Shown: piece after piece, positions 42,460-54,400 of the stretch
How positions within the stretch are numbered: the first letter of the stretch is position 1
Layout: the number at the start of each line of letters is the position of its first letter
Assembly (NCBI RefSeq): GCF_000002075.1
Contig: NW_004797358.1
Coordinates: 674,539 to 738,538 of the forward strand
Origin: Aplysia californica
Lineage: Eukaryota > Mollusca > Gastropoda > Aplysiida > Aplysiidae
DNA length: 64,000 bases
Direction: 5' to 3'
Made by a program: the position numbers and the translations under genes
Notes under the pieces: model-generated
The model's input: the letters and a program-made list of their open reading frames with translations, nothing else
What the model was told of the DNA's origin: nothing
The model's database searches: none

Positions 42460-45400
42460 TGTGTGTCTGTGTTTGGCATACATGTGTGTGCACATGTGTG
42501 TGTTATGTGTTCGTGAGTGTGTATTTGTGTGTGTATGTGTATATGTATGTGTGTTTGTGTGTGTGTGTATGAGTGTGTGTATTGTGTGTGTGTGTAGCGT
42601 GCGTGAATATTGTTTGTACATTCATTTATGTAAAGCGCCTAGAGCTGTGTTTATCTTCATTATTATTATTATTGATTACTGTTTGCTGCTAGAGTTATAG
42701 TGCCAATCAAAGGGTTTTCATCTTTAACCTTACAGTATGGTGTTTAGATTTTCGATCATCCCAGTGATATTTCATAGAAAATTCCTCTGAGTTTTATCTA
42801 CAGATATAATATGGCACGTGGTGTGTCTATATTTTAAAATATCCCTAATTAGATCTCTTGAAAGCAGCTGCATATGTCAGAAATTAACAAGCTGTTAGAT
42901 CTTAGCAGTAAATCAGCTTTTTTGCTAACATTTAGATGTTCCCTGTTTTCTTGTTTGATTTGTACGAAAATGGAATTGTGGTAATTCAACGTGGTTGGAG
43001 GGCATCACTGGAAGGTCCTATTTCTTTTTCTTCCTTATGTTGTTTCTGTTTGTCTTCTTTGCTTTTCCCTGAACAAAATTACCATTATTGGGTCAATGTG
43101 CTTCTCATTACTCAAAGAATCTAAATAAATTACTTTGTGTTTGCGAGAGAGATGTTTTAGAGGCCATTGGCTCAGAAACAGCACATTCTGTACCTTATTT
43201 GGCAAGCTCAGTTATAGTACATTATAGCTTCTTGGTATTTTGCTCATGATCTGGGCAGATCAGCCCCCATTGCATATTGTCCTGGTGGTGATCTCAAACC
43301 TGCTGGATGTCTCTTCAGAATGCTTTGAATATGGTTAAGGCATGCTCACTTCTGAATGCTGTACTAAAACGGGCAGTGTTTAGGGTTTTTATTGTACTTC
43401 TCAATATCATTTGTGCACTTTGGTCTGTCCTTTAGGCTTAGAGTTATAAAGACACAAGGAAATGGTGCTTCACTAAATGATTGAAAAGAAAAACACATTT
43501 CAGAATGTTTTAATGATAATTGAATAAGTAAATACATTTTGATGTCCCAGAGGGTGTGTTTCTCTATGAAATAAATTTTATTTGCTTTCTACTCTTGAAG
43601 GAAAGAGAAAGGAACACTTTCCAGTCAGTACTGATCACAGATGGACTACAGACATTTGTCTTGACTACTTACAAGTACGGCCAAATGAAGTGGCAATTTG
43701 AGGCTTACAGATCGATAGCTGTCGGTTTTGTCTCACCTACTCCTGAGTTCCGCAAAATCAATGATTACTACAACACTGAAATCACAACGGTGTTAGATAA
43801 GCGTATCGGAAATACAGGTATGTCTTTGTTACTTGGCAGTCCCAGTAAAAAAGTAAATAGTATTTCAAATTAAATGAGAGAGAAGTTGTGTTGATTAAAA
43901 CTTTAACTCTTTTCCTTCTTTTCAAATGATATAACGTTTAGAGAAGAAAAAGTAATGGCTGTGGTTTCAAGTAGATTTGTTTCATACAGTACATTATTTT
44001 AAAACTCACATAAACATCATAATGGAATAGTTTGAAATTCAAAAAAATAATTACGACCTTTGCAGTCTTAACTTGCTTTTTCTACTTCTTTTTTCTCTCG
44101 ATCTTTTATGTATTTTTCACTTGGAATGTTGTCAATCAAAGCAATTAATTCAGCGTTTCTGGAAATCCCTGACTTTTGAAAGAATATTCTTAAAGTACAT
44201 TGATAGCCTTGTAAAGGAACGGACACCTTCTGGTAAATATTCTTCATTTTATTTTCCTCTGATATTTGTGTTGTTAAATGTTTGTTTTTTTCATAGCTTT
44301 CATCGACCATTATGATGTCAGTGCGCTTCCATTGCACTGAAAGAATCAAACAAATAAATGATTTTATGCTTGTACAGGACGATACGGAACAGAGATTGAT
44401 TTTGTGGGACTCATGGACAATCCAGATGCCCTTTGTGAGCAGTGGTACCTCAAAAACAGCCATCTGGTGAACAACGACACTTACGACCAAATGATCGATG
44501 GTAACTTTCAGATCATTTTGTCTCTCAACGCTTGTCAGAAAAGGTGGAACTTGCCAATAACTGCAAAGTGTGCTTAATAGGCTGCAATGCTGCCAGGTGG
44601 TTTTATTTCTGCTTTTTTCACAATACCATACTTGCAGGTTTTTAAAGTCTAAGGTATGGTAGTTAAGTTGCTGAAAACTTAAAAGAGCTGAAAATGTTTG
44701 TAGTTTCAGTTAGTCTTGTTTCACTGCAGTTGGCCATCTGCTAAAGTTTGAATATATTGCAATTCACTTCATTTCATGATGGCATGCTAGTTACCCCACT
44801 CATCTCATTATAATTGGAATAGTTTTTGTACTGCAAAAGAGATATTGATCTAATGCTCTGCAAAATGTCAGGGGGTCAAGAAGTACAGAAAACAATGGGG
44901 TCTTTTGACCATTTCTATAGTCATAAGTGGCTTCACAAAATTAATAAATTCTTCAGCCTTGAGAGAATGTGGCTTACTCTTAACTGTCAGAATTGGTCAT
45001 TTTGGCCATAGCAGAAGTCATAAGAAGTCATAAATCATCTTAGTTCTTATTTCTTCTATTTCCCATTTTTTTTAAGTCTCCTCTGCAAATGTATTGGTCA
45101 CCATGAGACATTGATGGATAAATTGTTATTATTATTATTACATATCAAGAGGTTAGGATTGTCATGAATTTCCTCTACTTCAGGCTTGTTTGACTGTCCC
45201 TGTACCATGGAGCGGCTGGGACGTCAATGGTGGTTCTTTGAGTGGCAGGAGATACCAGACCAGCCTGGGACTTTCTTAGTCTGTGCTGCCCTCAGTCCTG
45301 TGGCTAAGTCAAGGTTGGAACGCCTGGAAGGAAACACACTCAACAGGGTATGTGGGTTACACCCAACACTAGACATTTCATGAAGACTGATAGTCAAGAT

Positions 45401-48400
45401 TAATAATTCTTTACCTGACTAATTGCTCTTTGAGTGATGTTGACAGAAAGGGGGAGAGATGATTTTTTTTATACAGTCAAGCCTGTTTTATCCGCTACCT
45501 GTTCAAAATAATCACCTGTGTAAATTACCACTTCCCACCTTGCATCTTTTTTTATATTATAATGACGCTGTCCAAGATGTCCACTCGTAAAAGACGAGGA
45601 CTTTTCTCCTAAAAAATAAATGGCTATCTTAGACTGTATTTGCTTTTAGCTGCAGCCTTTTATAAAACTATTTTCTACTGTAGCCCATCTAAGGCACTTG
45701 GTTGTCCAGTGTTGTGTTTGTTGTACCCTGCGGGCTTATGTCATGTTGTGCTGTACTGTCATCCAGTGTTGTGCTGTACCCTGTGATCTAATGTTATATT
45801 GTGTTGTACGCAGTCATCTAGTGCTTTATTGTACCCTGTGGTCAAATGTTATATTGTGTTGTACTCTGTCATCGAGTGTTGTCTTGTACCCTGTGGTCCA
45901 TTGTTGTGTTGTACTCTGTGGTTCAGTGCCATCTTTGTAGTAGTCGGATAGGTTTTTTTTTCAAAAACAACATTTTGTTGCATATTTACTTGTTCATGGT
46001 CCTGAACGGAGCTTGTGTGGGAGATGAGTATACTGGGCAGTGACCTCTGAGGTGTCCAGAAGTCTTGTCTATGAGGTCTTTGCACTAATTTCTCATGATT
46101 CAAGTTGAAATTATTTTTGTTTTCCTTTACAGCTTTGTTGCTACAAGGTTTCAGTTCCCAAGACTGAAGACTTTGTGTCTGAAAATGGAACAGTAGACTG
46201 GACAGGTTTATGGGATGCTTGGTGGGATGCCTATCAGAGAGGCTCCTTCATTCAATACAAGTAAGCTCATAATTGGAGGGGGGGTTCTTGTCAGTAATCA
46301 CCTAGGCAAACAAATGTATTGTGAATTAAGGAGTATAGGTTAAATTTCTCATCTATTGAATCAACATTCTCTCAAGATTCTCATCACAGCATTTCTTTTA
46401 TCAAGACTTGATTACTCTTACCAGTTTTAAGTTTGGAAATGATTTAACAGACTACAGCAGTTCCAAAATAGAGCTGCTCAATTAATCTTTTTAAAAAAAC
46501 TTTAAATATAAACACATCGCACCTTTATAAATAAAGTTACATTGGCTACCTGTTACAGACAGAATTGATTACCAAATTGCTCTTTTATATCACAAGTGCA
46601 TATGTTCAGCGCTATTTACTGATCGAGATTGCGCTGTGCATTTTAACGATCATATAATTGCGCGGCAATCTTAAGATTGCGACGTGTGTTTGAATGATCA
46701 TATAACTGGGTGGCAGTCTGAAGATTGTGTTAATTTTTTTTTTTTTATTCATTTTTTAAAAATCCACTTACCTCTTTATTCTTTTATTCACACATCACAG
46801 AATATTCACATACATTTTCAAAAGTGTAAAAATATGAATATTTAAATTAATATTAAAATTAAGATATGAAACTGAAGAGCTCACAAGAATGACACAATTA
46901 TACAATCGTTAAAACGCACAGCGCAATCTTAGGATTGCTGCGCTATTATACGATCTTTAAAACGATTGCACCAATCGGTAAATAGTGCGGAACACATAGA
47001 CAACAAAGCACCACCACATCTCAAAGATATTATTGCGTCACATGTACCATCAGGATATTTGAGATCTGTGGACGAGAATCTTGTGAGAGTGCCCACAGTA
47101 AAGTTTAACCTGTTGGGCAGAGAGCTTTTTTCTTTCTATGCGTCCAAAATCTGGAATTCTCTCCCAAAAGAAACGTATAGCATAACATCAGAGGCAGAGT
47201 TTAAGAAAAATCTTGAGACTCGTTTGTTCAAAACTATCCTCTGCCTGTAAATTTTGTATATGAGAATGTAGTGAGGTTTATATCATGCTTTTTTAATACA
47301 GTTAGTGTGTATCATGCACTTTGAATGAATTTATTTAATTAGAGGATAATATAGGATGCAGTTCATAGAGATAAAGAATTTACGATTGTTTTCTTAAAAG
47401 AGAGAATGAAATGTAGAATATCAATAAACAACAGGTACTCTGATTTTGTTTTGTGTTGTCAATCTGGTTGTTTTTTGGCTTTCTTCTATTTGGCAAGTCA
47501 CATTTTTTGCATACTGTTCTCTAGTGTCATGTTGTATTGTACCTTGAGGTTTAAAGTCATATTGTGTTGTCCTCTCTGGTCTAATGTCCTGTTATGTTGT
47601 AGCTTACTCTATGGTCAACTGCTGAATTGTACTACAATGAGCATTTGCGTCTCCCATACATTCTTGTCAGGTCATTATTTATGCTGCAGTTTTTGCACGC
47701 GTGCACTGATTAGTTTTGAACAAAAGTGTTTTTGTTGTGTTTCAGTGACCCAGATGCTGGCCATGTTTTGTTGTATGACCCGTGGTGGTGGCAAGACTCA
47801 GTTCGATCCTCTCGCCAAGAGGACATGCTACCTCACAAGTGGTGCTGCAGAGATTCTTCCAAACCTTCTAAGACATGTGCAATGTTCAACAAAGTGCGGC
47901 CACAGGAACAGTGCAATCCTAACGCCACATTTGTCTCAGGTATGCATATACAGTCCGTGCAGGCTTTAAGCACACTGGCTTAAAGCACGTTTCGGACTCA
48001 AGCACGCTAAACGGCTCTTACTGAATTTTTGCTATATAAATTACACGCCTTTAAGCACAGTAACTTCGGCTTCAAGCATGCTTTATTTACAAGACAGTCA
48101 ATATTTTCATGATGACCCATCGAAGTTCGAACACAGTCTACACCGCAGCAGTGGAGTGTGTCAAGAGAAACACAAAGAATGCAAGTGATGGACACACACA
48201 CTCACACAGGCGGAGAGGAAGGGAGATGCACACAGCCGCGCTTGCGGACATAGGATCTAGCCTAGGCCTAGGGCAAAGCTACACACAACCAAAAAAAATA
48301 CAAAGAGAGTCGGGGAGACGAGAAAGGGGGGCTGGCTGCGATTTCACCTTTGACCCTCGCTATCCTTAATCCTGATTGTGTATCACGCGTGAGGTGGGAT

Positions 48401-51400
48401 GAATGAAGGCGGTGGTATGAGTGGCACAGCGGGCAATGGTACGCACAGGCAGAGTGTAGGCCTAGTGTGCTGTATCATGACTGGCCGTCTAAATTAAGTT
48501 TTCATTTCCCATTCGATCACAAAACAAAAACAAACAAGCGAATAAAAACTACCACGACGGGTGTCTAAATAACAGTGCAGACTTTTGCGGGACCGCTATA
48601 GGCCTACTTACAAACAAAGGGAAATAGCACACGCAATTTTCTACATGAAAATCTCTGGATTAGGTCTACTTTGCACTCAAGCACGCTTCGGCTTTAAGCA
48701 CGCTTAAGCTTTCTCCCGACGACCGTGCTTAAAGCCGGCATGGACTGTACATGTAGTACAATATTATTAACTCTTAGTGTACGCCGGCCTATTCCACCTT
48801 TTTACGCAGCCATTTTTTGTGATTTTTAGGGGGCTGTGGTAAAATGATTATAACTTTCTTATTTTTTTACCTGTGTAATTGTATGACACATCAAAATTTT
48901 CAGAAATGAACAAGCAATTCAACCTTGGTAAAGAAAAAGATATGTGAGGCATGAGAGAAGAGATATGTGGCTTGATGGAGGAAGAAATTGATGAAAAAGG
49001 CGAAAAAATCAACATATTTTCGACTTACATGTATTCATGGCAGATAATAATCCATTCAGAATGCTTGAAACAGTATATCAAATGAAAGTATGTCCATTTT
49101 CCAGTTCATGTTGAAAGTTTCAGGGGTTTCTGATGCACACAAAAAAGTTTTTGTAACTTTGAAATAGGTCACTCAAATACTGTACAGGTAAAAAAGCACA
49201 TACACCACACCACTGGATAAAAACTATAAAAAAGATTTACACTATGTACAGTTCACAATCCCAGTTACATTGATGAATGGAATTGCTGAAAACAATTATT
49301 TGGGTGCAGAAATGGCTGGCTGTCACACCCATTACAGAAGAATGAAGTCCTCACCCTCTTTTCGCGTGTGCTACACACTCGACATTCACGGGTCAGTTTT
49401 GACTTCATAATGACATGTGAGCTATTGCAGACCCTGTTCAAGGGGTTTTCTGGCTGGGCATGACCTCTGTTGTCATTATTCTCTTGTATCTCAGCCAGAT
49501 GTCGTGTTGCAAGGTTGCACAGCTCATCAATGAGCTTCGTTTTGAATTTCAGCAACGGAAGCTTCTTGGCACCTTCAGGCTGAGATTTGGTGTAAAGAAT
49601 AAAAGCATTGATCTGTGTGATCTCAAAGATCCACAGAAAAATCTTCTTCCACCACTTTCTTGTTCTTCTATTGAAGGTACCATAGGTCTGGACCATTTGA
49701 TCAATTTTATCACAGCCGTTCATGTTTTTATTATAATCTTGGATTACAACCGGCTTGTCCACCCCTTTCACCTCGGTTGCACGTACTTGTGCCTCGCTAG
49801 ATACCAAGACACACGCTTTCTTTGCTTTTTTGTCTCGGAATGTTACACACAGGTACTTTGTATCCTGCATGTACCACCTCATTTCTCTGAAAGCCAGCCT
49901 GTTTGTTTTCAGCTCAGGCGGGAAGTCACGTCGATTTATATTTACCGTCCCGGTATAATAATATTTCTCGCTTGATAAATATTTCAGCAGGGGATAGCTG
50001 GTGTAGTACCTGTCTGCAAACAAGTGGTGTCCAGGTGACAGAGGTGACAGCAGAGTGCTAAAAACCTTTTCTGCCTGTTGAGCATCATGATGACGAGGGT
50101 CAAACGAGGTGTTAGCCCCAAAATAAATTAGCAAATTCAGGACGTATCCGCTTTCACTCTCGCATAAACCGAAAGTCTTCACATGATATTTCTTCGGCTT
50201 TGATGCATTGAACATTCTATGTGCCCACCTGCCCTTCCAGCCGATAACCATTTCATCGAGGGAGAGATTTTTCTTTGGGTAGTACGCGGCTTGAAACTGT
50301 TGTAACAAACAATTTACAAACGGTTCAATTTTCGCTTTTCCTTCAGCTCCAACCTCGCAAACGTGTAACATCGTGTGGTAAATTACTTGGAACCTGTCGC
50401 GTGTGAACATTTTCTTGAACCACGGTGTGCATTGATATGATTCATTTGACCAGTAGCTGTGAATGCTTGGCTTGTGCACTATACCCACGGAAATAAGGAC
50501 GGCAAAAAACTTGTACAGCTCACCAAGTGAGATGTCTGTCCATGTTCGAAAGACAGATCTTGCACTCGCAGTATCCCGAAGCTCTGCACATTTATGCTGT
50601 GCGTACTCATTGATCGTTGTCACCAGGCCACGGAGAATTGTTGTAGTAAACAGTGCCAAAAAGCAGTGGATAGGAGAAGAACCTTGTGGCACAAGCTCCA
50701 AGTCAACTCCTGTTCTCGGGGGCGTAAACCGAAAACTATTTGCCGTAGCCCCTTCATTCACTTGTCTCCAGTTGTTTCCCACTTCTGTGTCTCCTCTTCC
50801 ATGATCTCCAGTACTAGTACTAGGCCTAAGAAGGGGAGATCTAGACCTCTCTCTGCTCTCAGTACTCCCAGCACCAGCTCCCTTTCTTTTACCAGGCCCC
50901 TTCCCTTTACCCCTTGAAGGACACGCCCCTCTACTCGACTTACAAGTTGAATTTGACGGACCGGGTTCATCAAGGTCTGACTCACTCGAAGACTCGTCTC
51001 TGCCTATGACATCGTTCCCATCCGAGTCACTATCGCTACAATCGAGCTCAGATTCATCCTCACACATAGTTTGGAACAAATCTACGGCAGCTTGGGCAGA
51101 AAGCCTTTGCTGTCTTCCATTGTTGGCAGCAGCCATAATAAACAAACGAGCTGACTTGAGTTGACAAATTCGCACTGAAAAAGTCACAACAAATTCACTG
51201 GAAAATACGCTCCAAACACCACAAACTGGGTTCGAAAATTGCGTACTTCCGTTCTAAAGTGATCTCTAAGAATGAAGATTTCCGTACACGGTGTAGTTTT
51301 TACACAAAGCCCCAGAATATTAGGTGACATAGAGAGCCACATGAAGTGGCGTGCCGGCGTTTTGGCTACGTTTAGTGCGCCACGTGAGGTGGCGAGCCGG

Positions 51401-54400
51401 ACACTAAGAGTTAAGGGTATAAACGAGATGAGTAATAATGAAGACAGAAATTTGTTTCCATTTCTATATGAAGTTGCTGTGTGTAAAATGATTGAAAGTA
51501 TGCGGTGCTCATATTTTTATAATTAAAGGAAATTATGACTGTGAAATAACTACATCTTTGTATTGTATGAATGCATATACAGACAGAAAGGTAGGTAGGT
51601 AGGTAGATAAATAGATATAGATACATGAGGTCCAAGATATTTCACTGTTTGTATTTATACTCCAGATTGATATGATTTGCTTTGTTTGTTTGTATTTTCA
51701 TCAGGTCGTGCTCTGGGTGACCCTCACATCAAGACTGTAGATGGTCAAGATTACACCATGAATGGACTCGGCGAATACATCTTGGCTCTGGTTCGAAATG
51801 CATACCAATTGACAATTAATACCTTTTAGACATCTGCTGCCAGCAGTCTTTCAATAGTTCATTCACAGTCTATAGTGGAGGGCAGTTTCAATTTATAGGC
51901 TTGCAAAAAATTGTCACAGGCGTCTGTGGAGAAGCGGAGGTGCTTCGCTGTCACACACAGGAGAGGCAAGTTCCTGAGTGGGTAAAAAATTGTTTTCAAG
52001 CTGTCAGTGTTTCTGCAGGGATGTTGTATCCCTCTCTACCCAGGTTGGCCTTGACAGGCATGGTTGAAAGACTGCCTCCTCAATTATCTAAATTATGTCA
52101 ATGGAGGTGTTTGAGTGCTGCATTTTACCCCTCAAAAAAATTTTTTTTAATGATAAACAGTTAACATAGACCAAGCAGGAGCAGATTTTTTTTTCTTTTT
52201 ACTTCATGCTGTGGTTGGATATGTTTTGACCAGTAAAACATATCCCCAGGTTTAATCTGCTTGACAGTACAAATGTTTTGCTTGAGGCTGCCAATGAACT
52301 AATGTTTTTCCATATTCTGCAATGCAAACATTCAAAACCATGGTGATTTTCACCACAAATGTGACTTTTATATTGTTGACTACTTGTTTTTTCATCTATT
52401 CTCCTATTAATCTGTGTATTAGCTATTCCTCTTCATCCATCCCTCCCTGCCTCTTTTCTCAGTCACTCATCTATCCACCCACCCACTCACTCACTCGTTC
52501 ACCTGCGTACTCCTTCATTCACTCACCCATCCATCAACCCACTCACTCACCTGCAGGCTATGGTGCATTTGATCTTAAAATCCTGTAAAGAACAAATAAG
52601 TCTTTACCCTTCCAACCCATCTAATACATGTTGCATTTCTTACCGTTTTCTGGCTCTTCAAGGACATTCAGAGTCCTCATCCCATCATTGTGAAGTTGAT
52701 AATGATATGTTTCTTGTTTAGCTTTTAAAAAAATCTGATTGTGGAAAATAAAGACTGTTTACTTCTCCAGTGGTGGGAATTGCAAATACAGTCAAAATTG
52801 TCCTGGACAGTCTCCCATTGTTGAGGAGAAAAGTGGTTGTCTTAGACAGAGGGGAATTTTTAGACAGATGTAAGGGGGAAAATGGAAAGTGGTCATTTGT
52901 ACAGGGGACCGTGTTGAACAGATTACCTTTTGAGATGGTTTGACTTTATGTATGTAGGCCTGCGGTAGGATATCAAGCCTTAGCATTAACCATACTACAC
53001 ATTCAGGTGAGGGGTTTTTTAATGTTGAGTGACACTCCGGCATGTTTTTCTCTTTCACCTTTTGACATTAGCAATACTTTGAAGGACCTGAGGCAGGCAA
53101 TGTAGACTTATCAACTTCCTGTTCATGTCTTATGCATAGGTTGCTTCGGAGGATTTCATGCTCCAAGCCCGAACAGCACAAGCTATTAACAAAGATGGAA
53201 ACAAGACCCGGGCTACAGTGTTTGTGGCATTTGTGGTCAAAGAAGGCTCAGATGCTTTATTTCAAGTAGAGTTGAACGATGATCTAGACGGTGAGGAGCA
53301 TATTTTGAGAAGTTCCTTAACATTTGTTTTGGTATTGGAAGTTGTTGTAGGTTACGTTTATTTTGATTGGTGTATTTTAGTGATATTGGCCATATCCACT
53401 TGATAAGTGTACAATCCCTTTTTGTGTGGTATTGGAACAAGATGTACTCTTGATTCTTCGAGAAACTACAGCAGAAAAGTTATTAAGGACATCAATTTGG
53501 TTGTTTTGGGATTTTTGCCCATCTATGTAGTGTCCGGTAATGACAAATACTTTCAGATTCTGGTTTTTGTATGTAGCTTGTATGTTTTTGTATAAGGTGT
53601 GTTGATGTTTTGTTTGTTGTCTAATCTGATGTTAGTTAAATTTACAGTAACTGATGTCATTTGTTCCAGTATTTTATTTCTTTGTTTTGTTTGTTGTGAC
53701 CAATTGACATTTACAGCAGATGTCTATGGGCAAAGGATTATAGTACTATTGTTTTCATTCTATCTCTTTAGCACTTTTCCTACCGCAAGCCGCAAAATGC
53801 GGCTCGCGGACGGCGAGAGCCTCCCTTACTGGATGTGGCCTCGCCAGACCGAGAGCCGCAAAATACGGCTCGAGTGGCTCGCTATTTTTTCCAATCCAGT
53901 AATGAAAAGACACGAAATTCTCAGCCGATCCACATTTTGGAAATAATAGAATAGACTTCCTGTTAACAGATATATGAAAGGAAATAATAATATAGCACTG
54001 ACAGACGATTTTTAGTCATTTCAGTGCTTTTTTCTGTCCCCTTCGCAATGTAAAACTGAAAAGAAAAGTGCTCTCCTGACTTCAGTATACATCTCATATT
54101 TTCACTTCTGTAACAGGTATGCGTGTACAACTTTTTCCGCATTTTTTTTCCATTGCTTGAGGCAACCTACCTGGGAAGTTTGAATTGTGCTGTTGCTGTG
54201 CTTTTTTAGTTATATGACCTTTCAAAGCTGGAAAATTGTTGATTTCATATAACCGCCTTCAATATTGCATAATCACTTTTAGAAAACCCAAATTAATATA
54301 ATTGAAATAAATCTTCAATATTGCACCACCATCTCATAGATTATTCTTTAACCTTGTGTTTGATGGGCCGTATGATATGGGTGGGTGGTTGGCGGGTGCT

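Larger units (their letters stand above)
39310..42680 (+). mobile_element. Nearly intact CR1/L2-like LINE
   Basis: The endonuclease starts near 39400 (KIILLYTQST, NDLILESNSDIAFFTESWL), the reverse transcriptase ends at about 42250, and a 3' region closes with AAAGCGCCTAGAGCTG and a short (ATT)n at 42660-42674. No ORF1 is visible, so it is 5'-truncated. The 3' region contains a 225-bp GT repeat (42376-42602). Coding damage by eye: an early stop near 39450, one frameshift near 40037 and one TGA at 41993-41995. Confidence 0.85.

Noticed and set aside
42253-42700. Cys/Val- and His/Thr-rich open frames.
   Set aside because: They are translations of the GT repeat. The same applies to frames at 32247-32499, 36439-36920 and 61133-61543.
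45698-46043. Cysteine-rich open frames resembling small secreted proteins.
   Set aside because: They arise from minisatellite periodicity and have no start context or splice support.
46603-46994. A solo long terminal repeat (TG..CA ends, 4-bp duplication).
   Set aside because: The ends form inverted arms of about 75 bp, which a solo terminal repeat would not have, and no related internal sequence is present.
49460-50917. Plus-strand open frames within the piggyBac, recurring in copy 2 at 57811-59359.
   Set aside because: They mirror the transposase on the other strand. Their likeness between copies follows from transposon homology.
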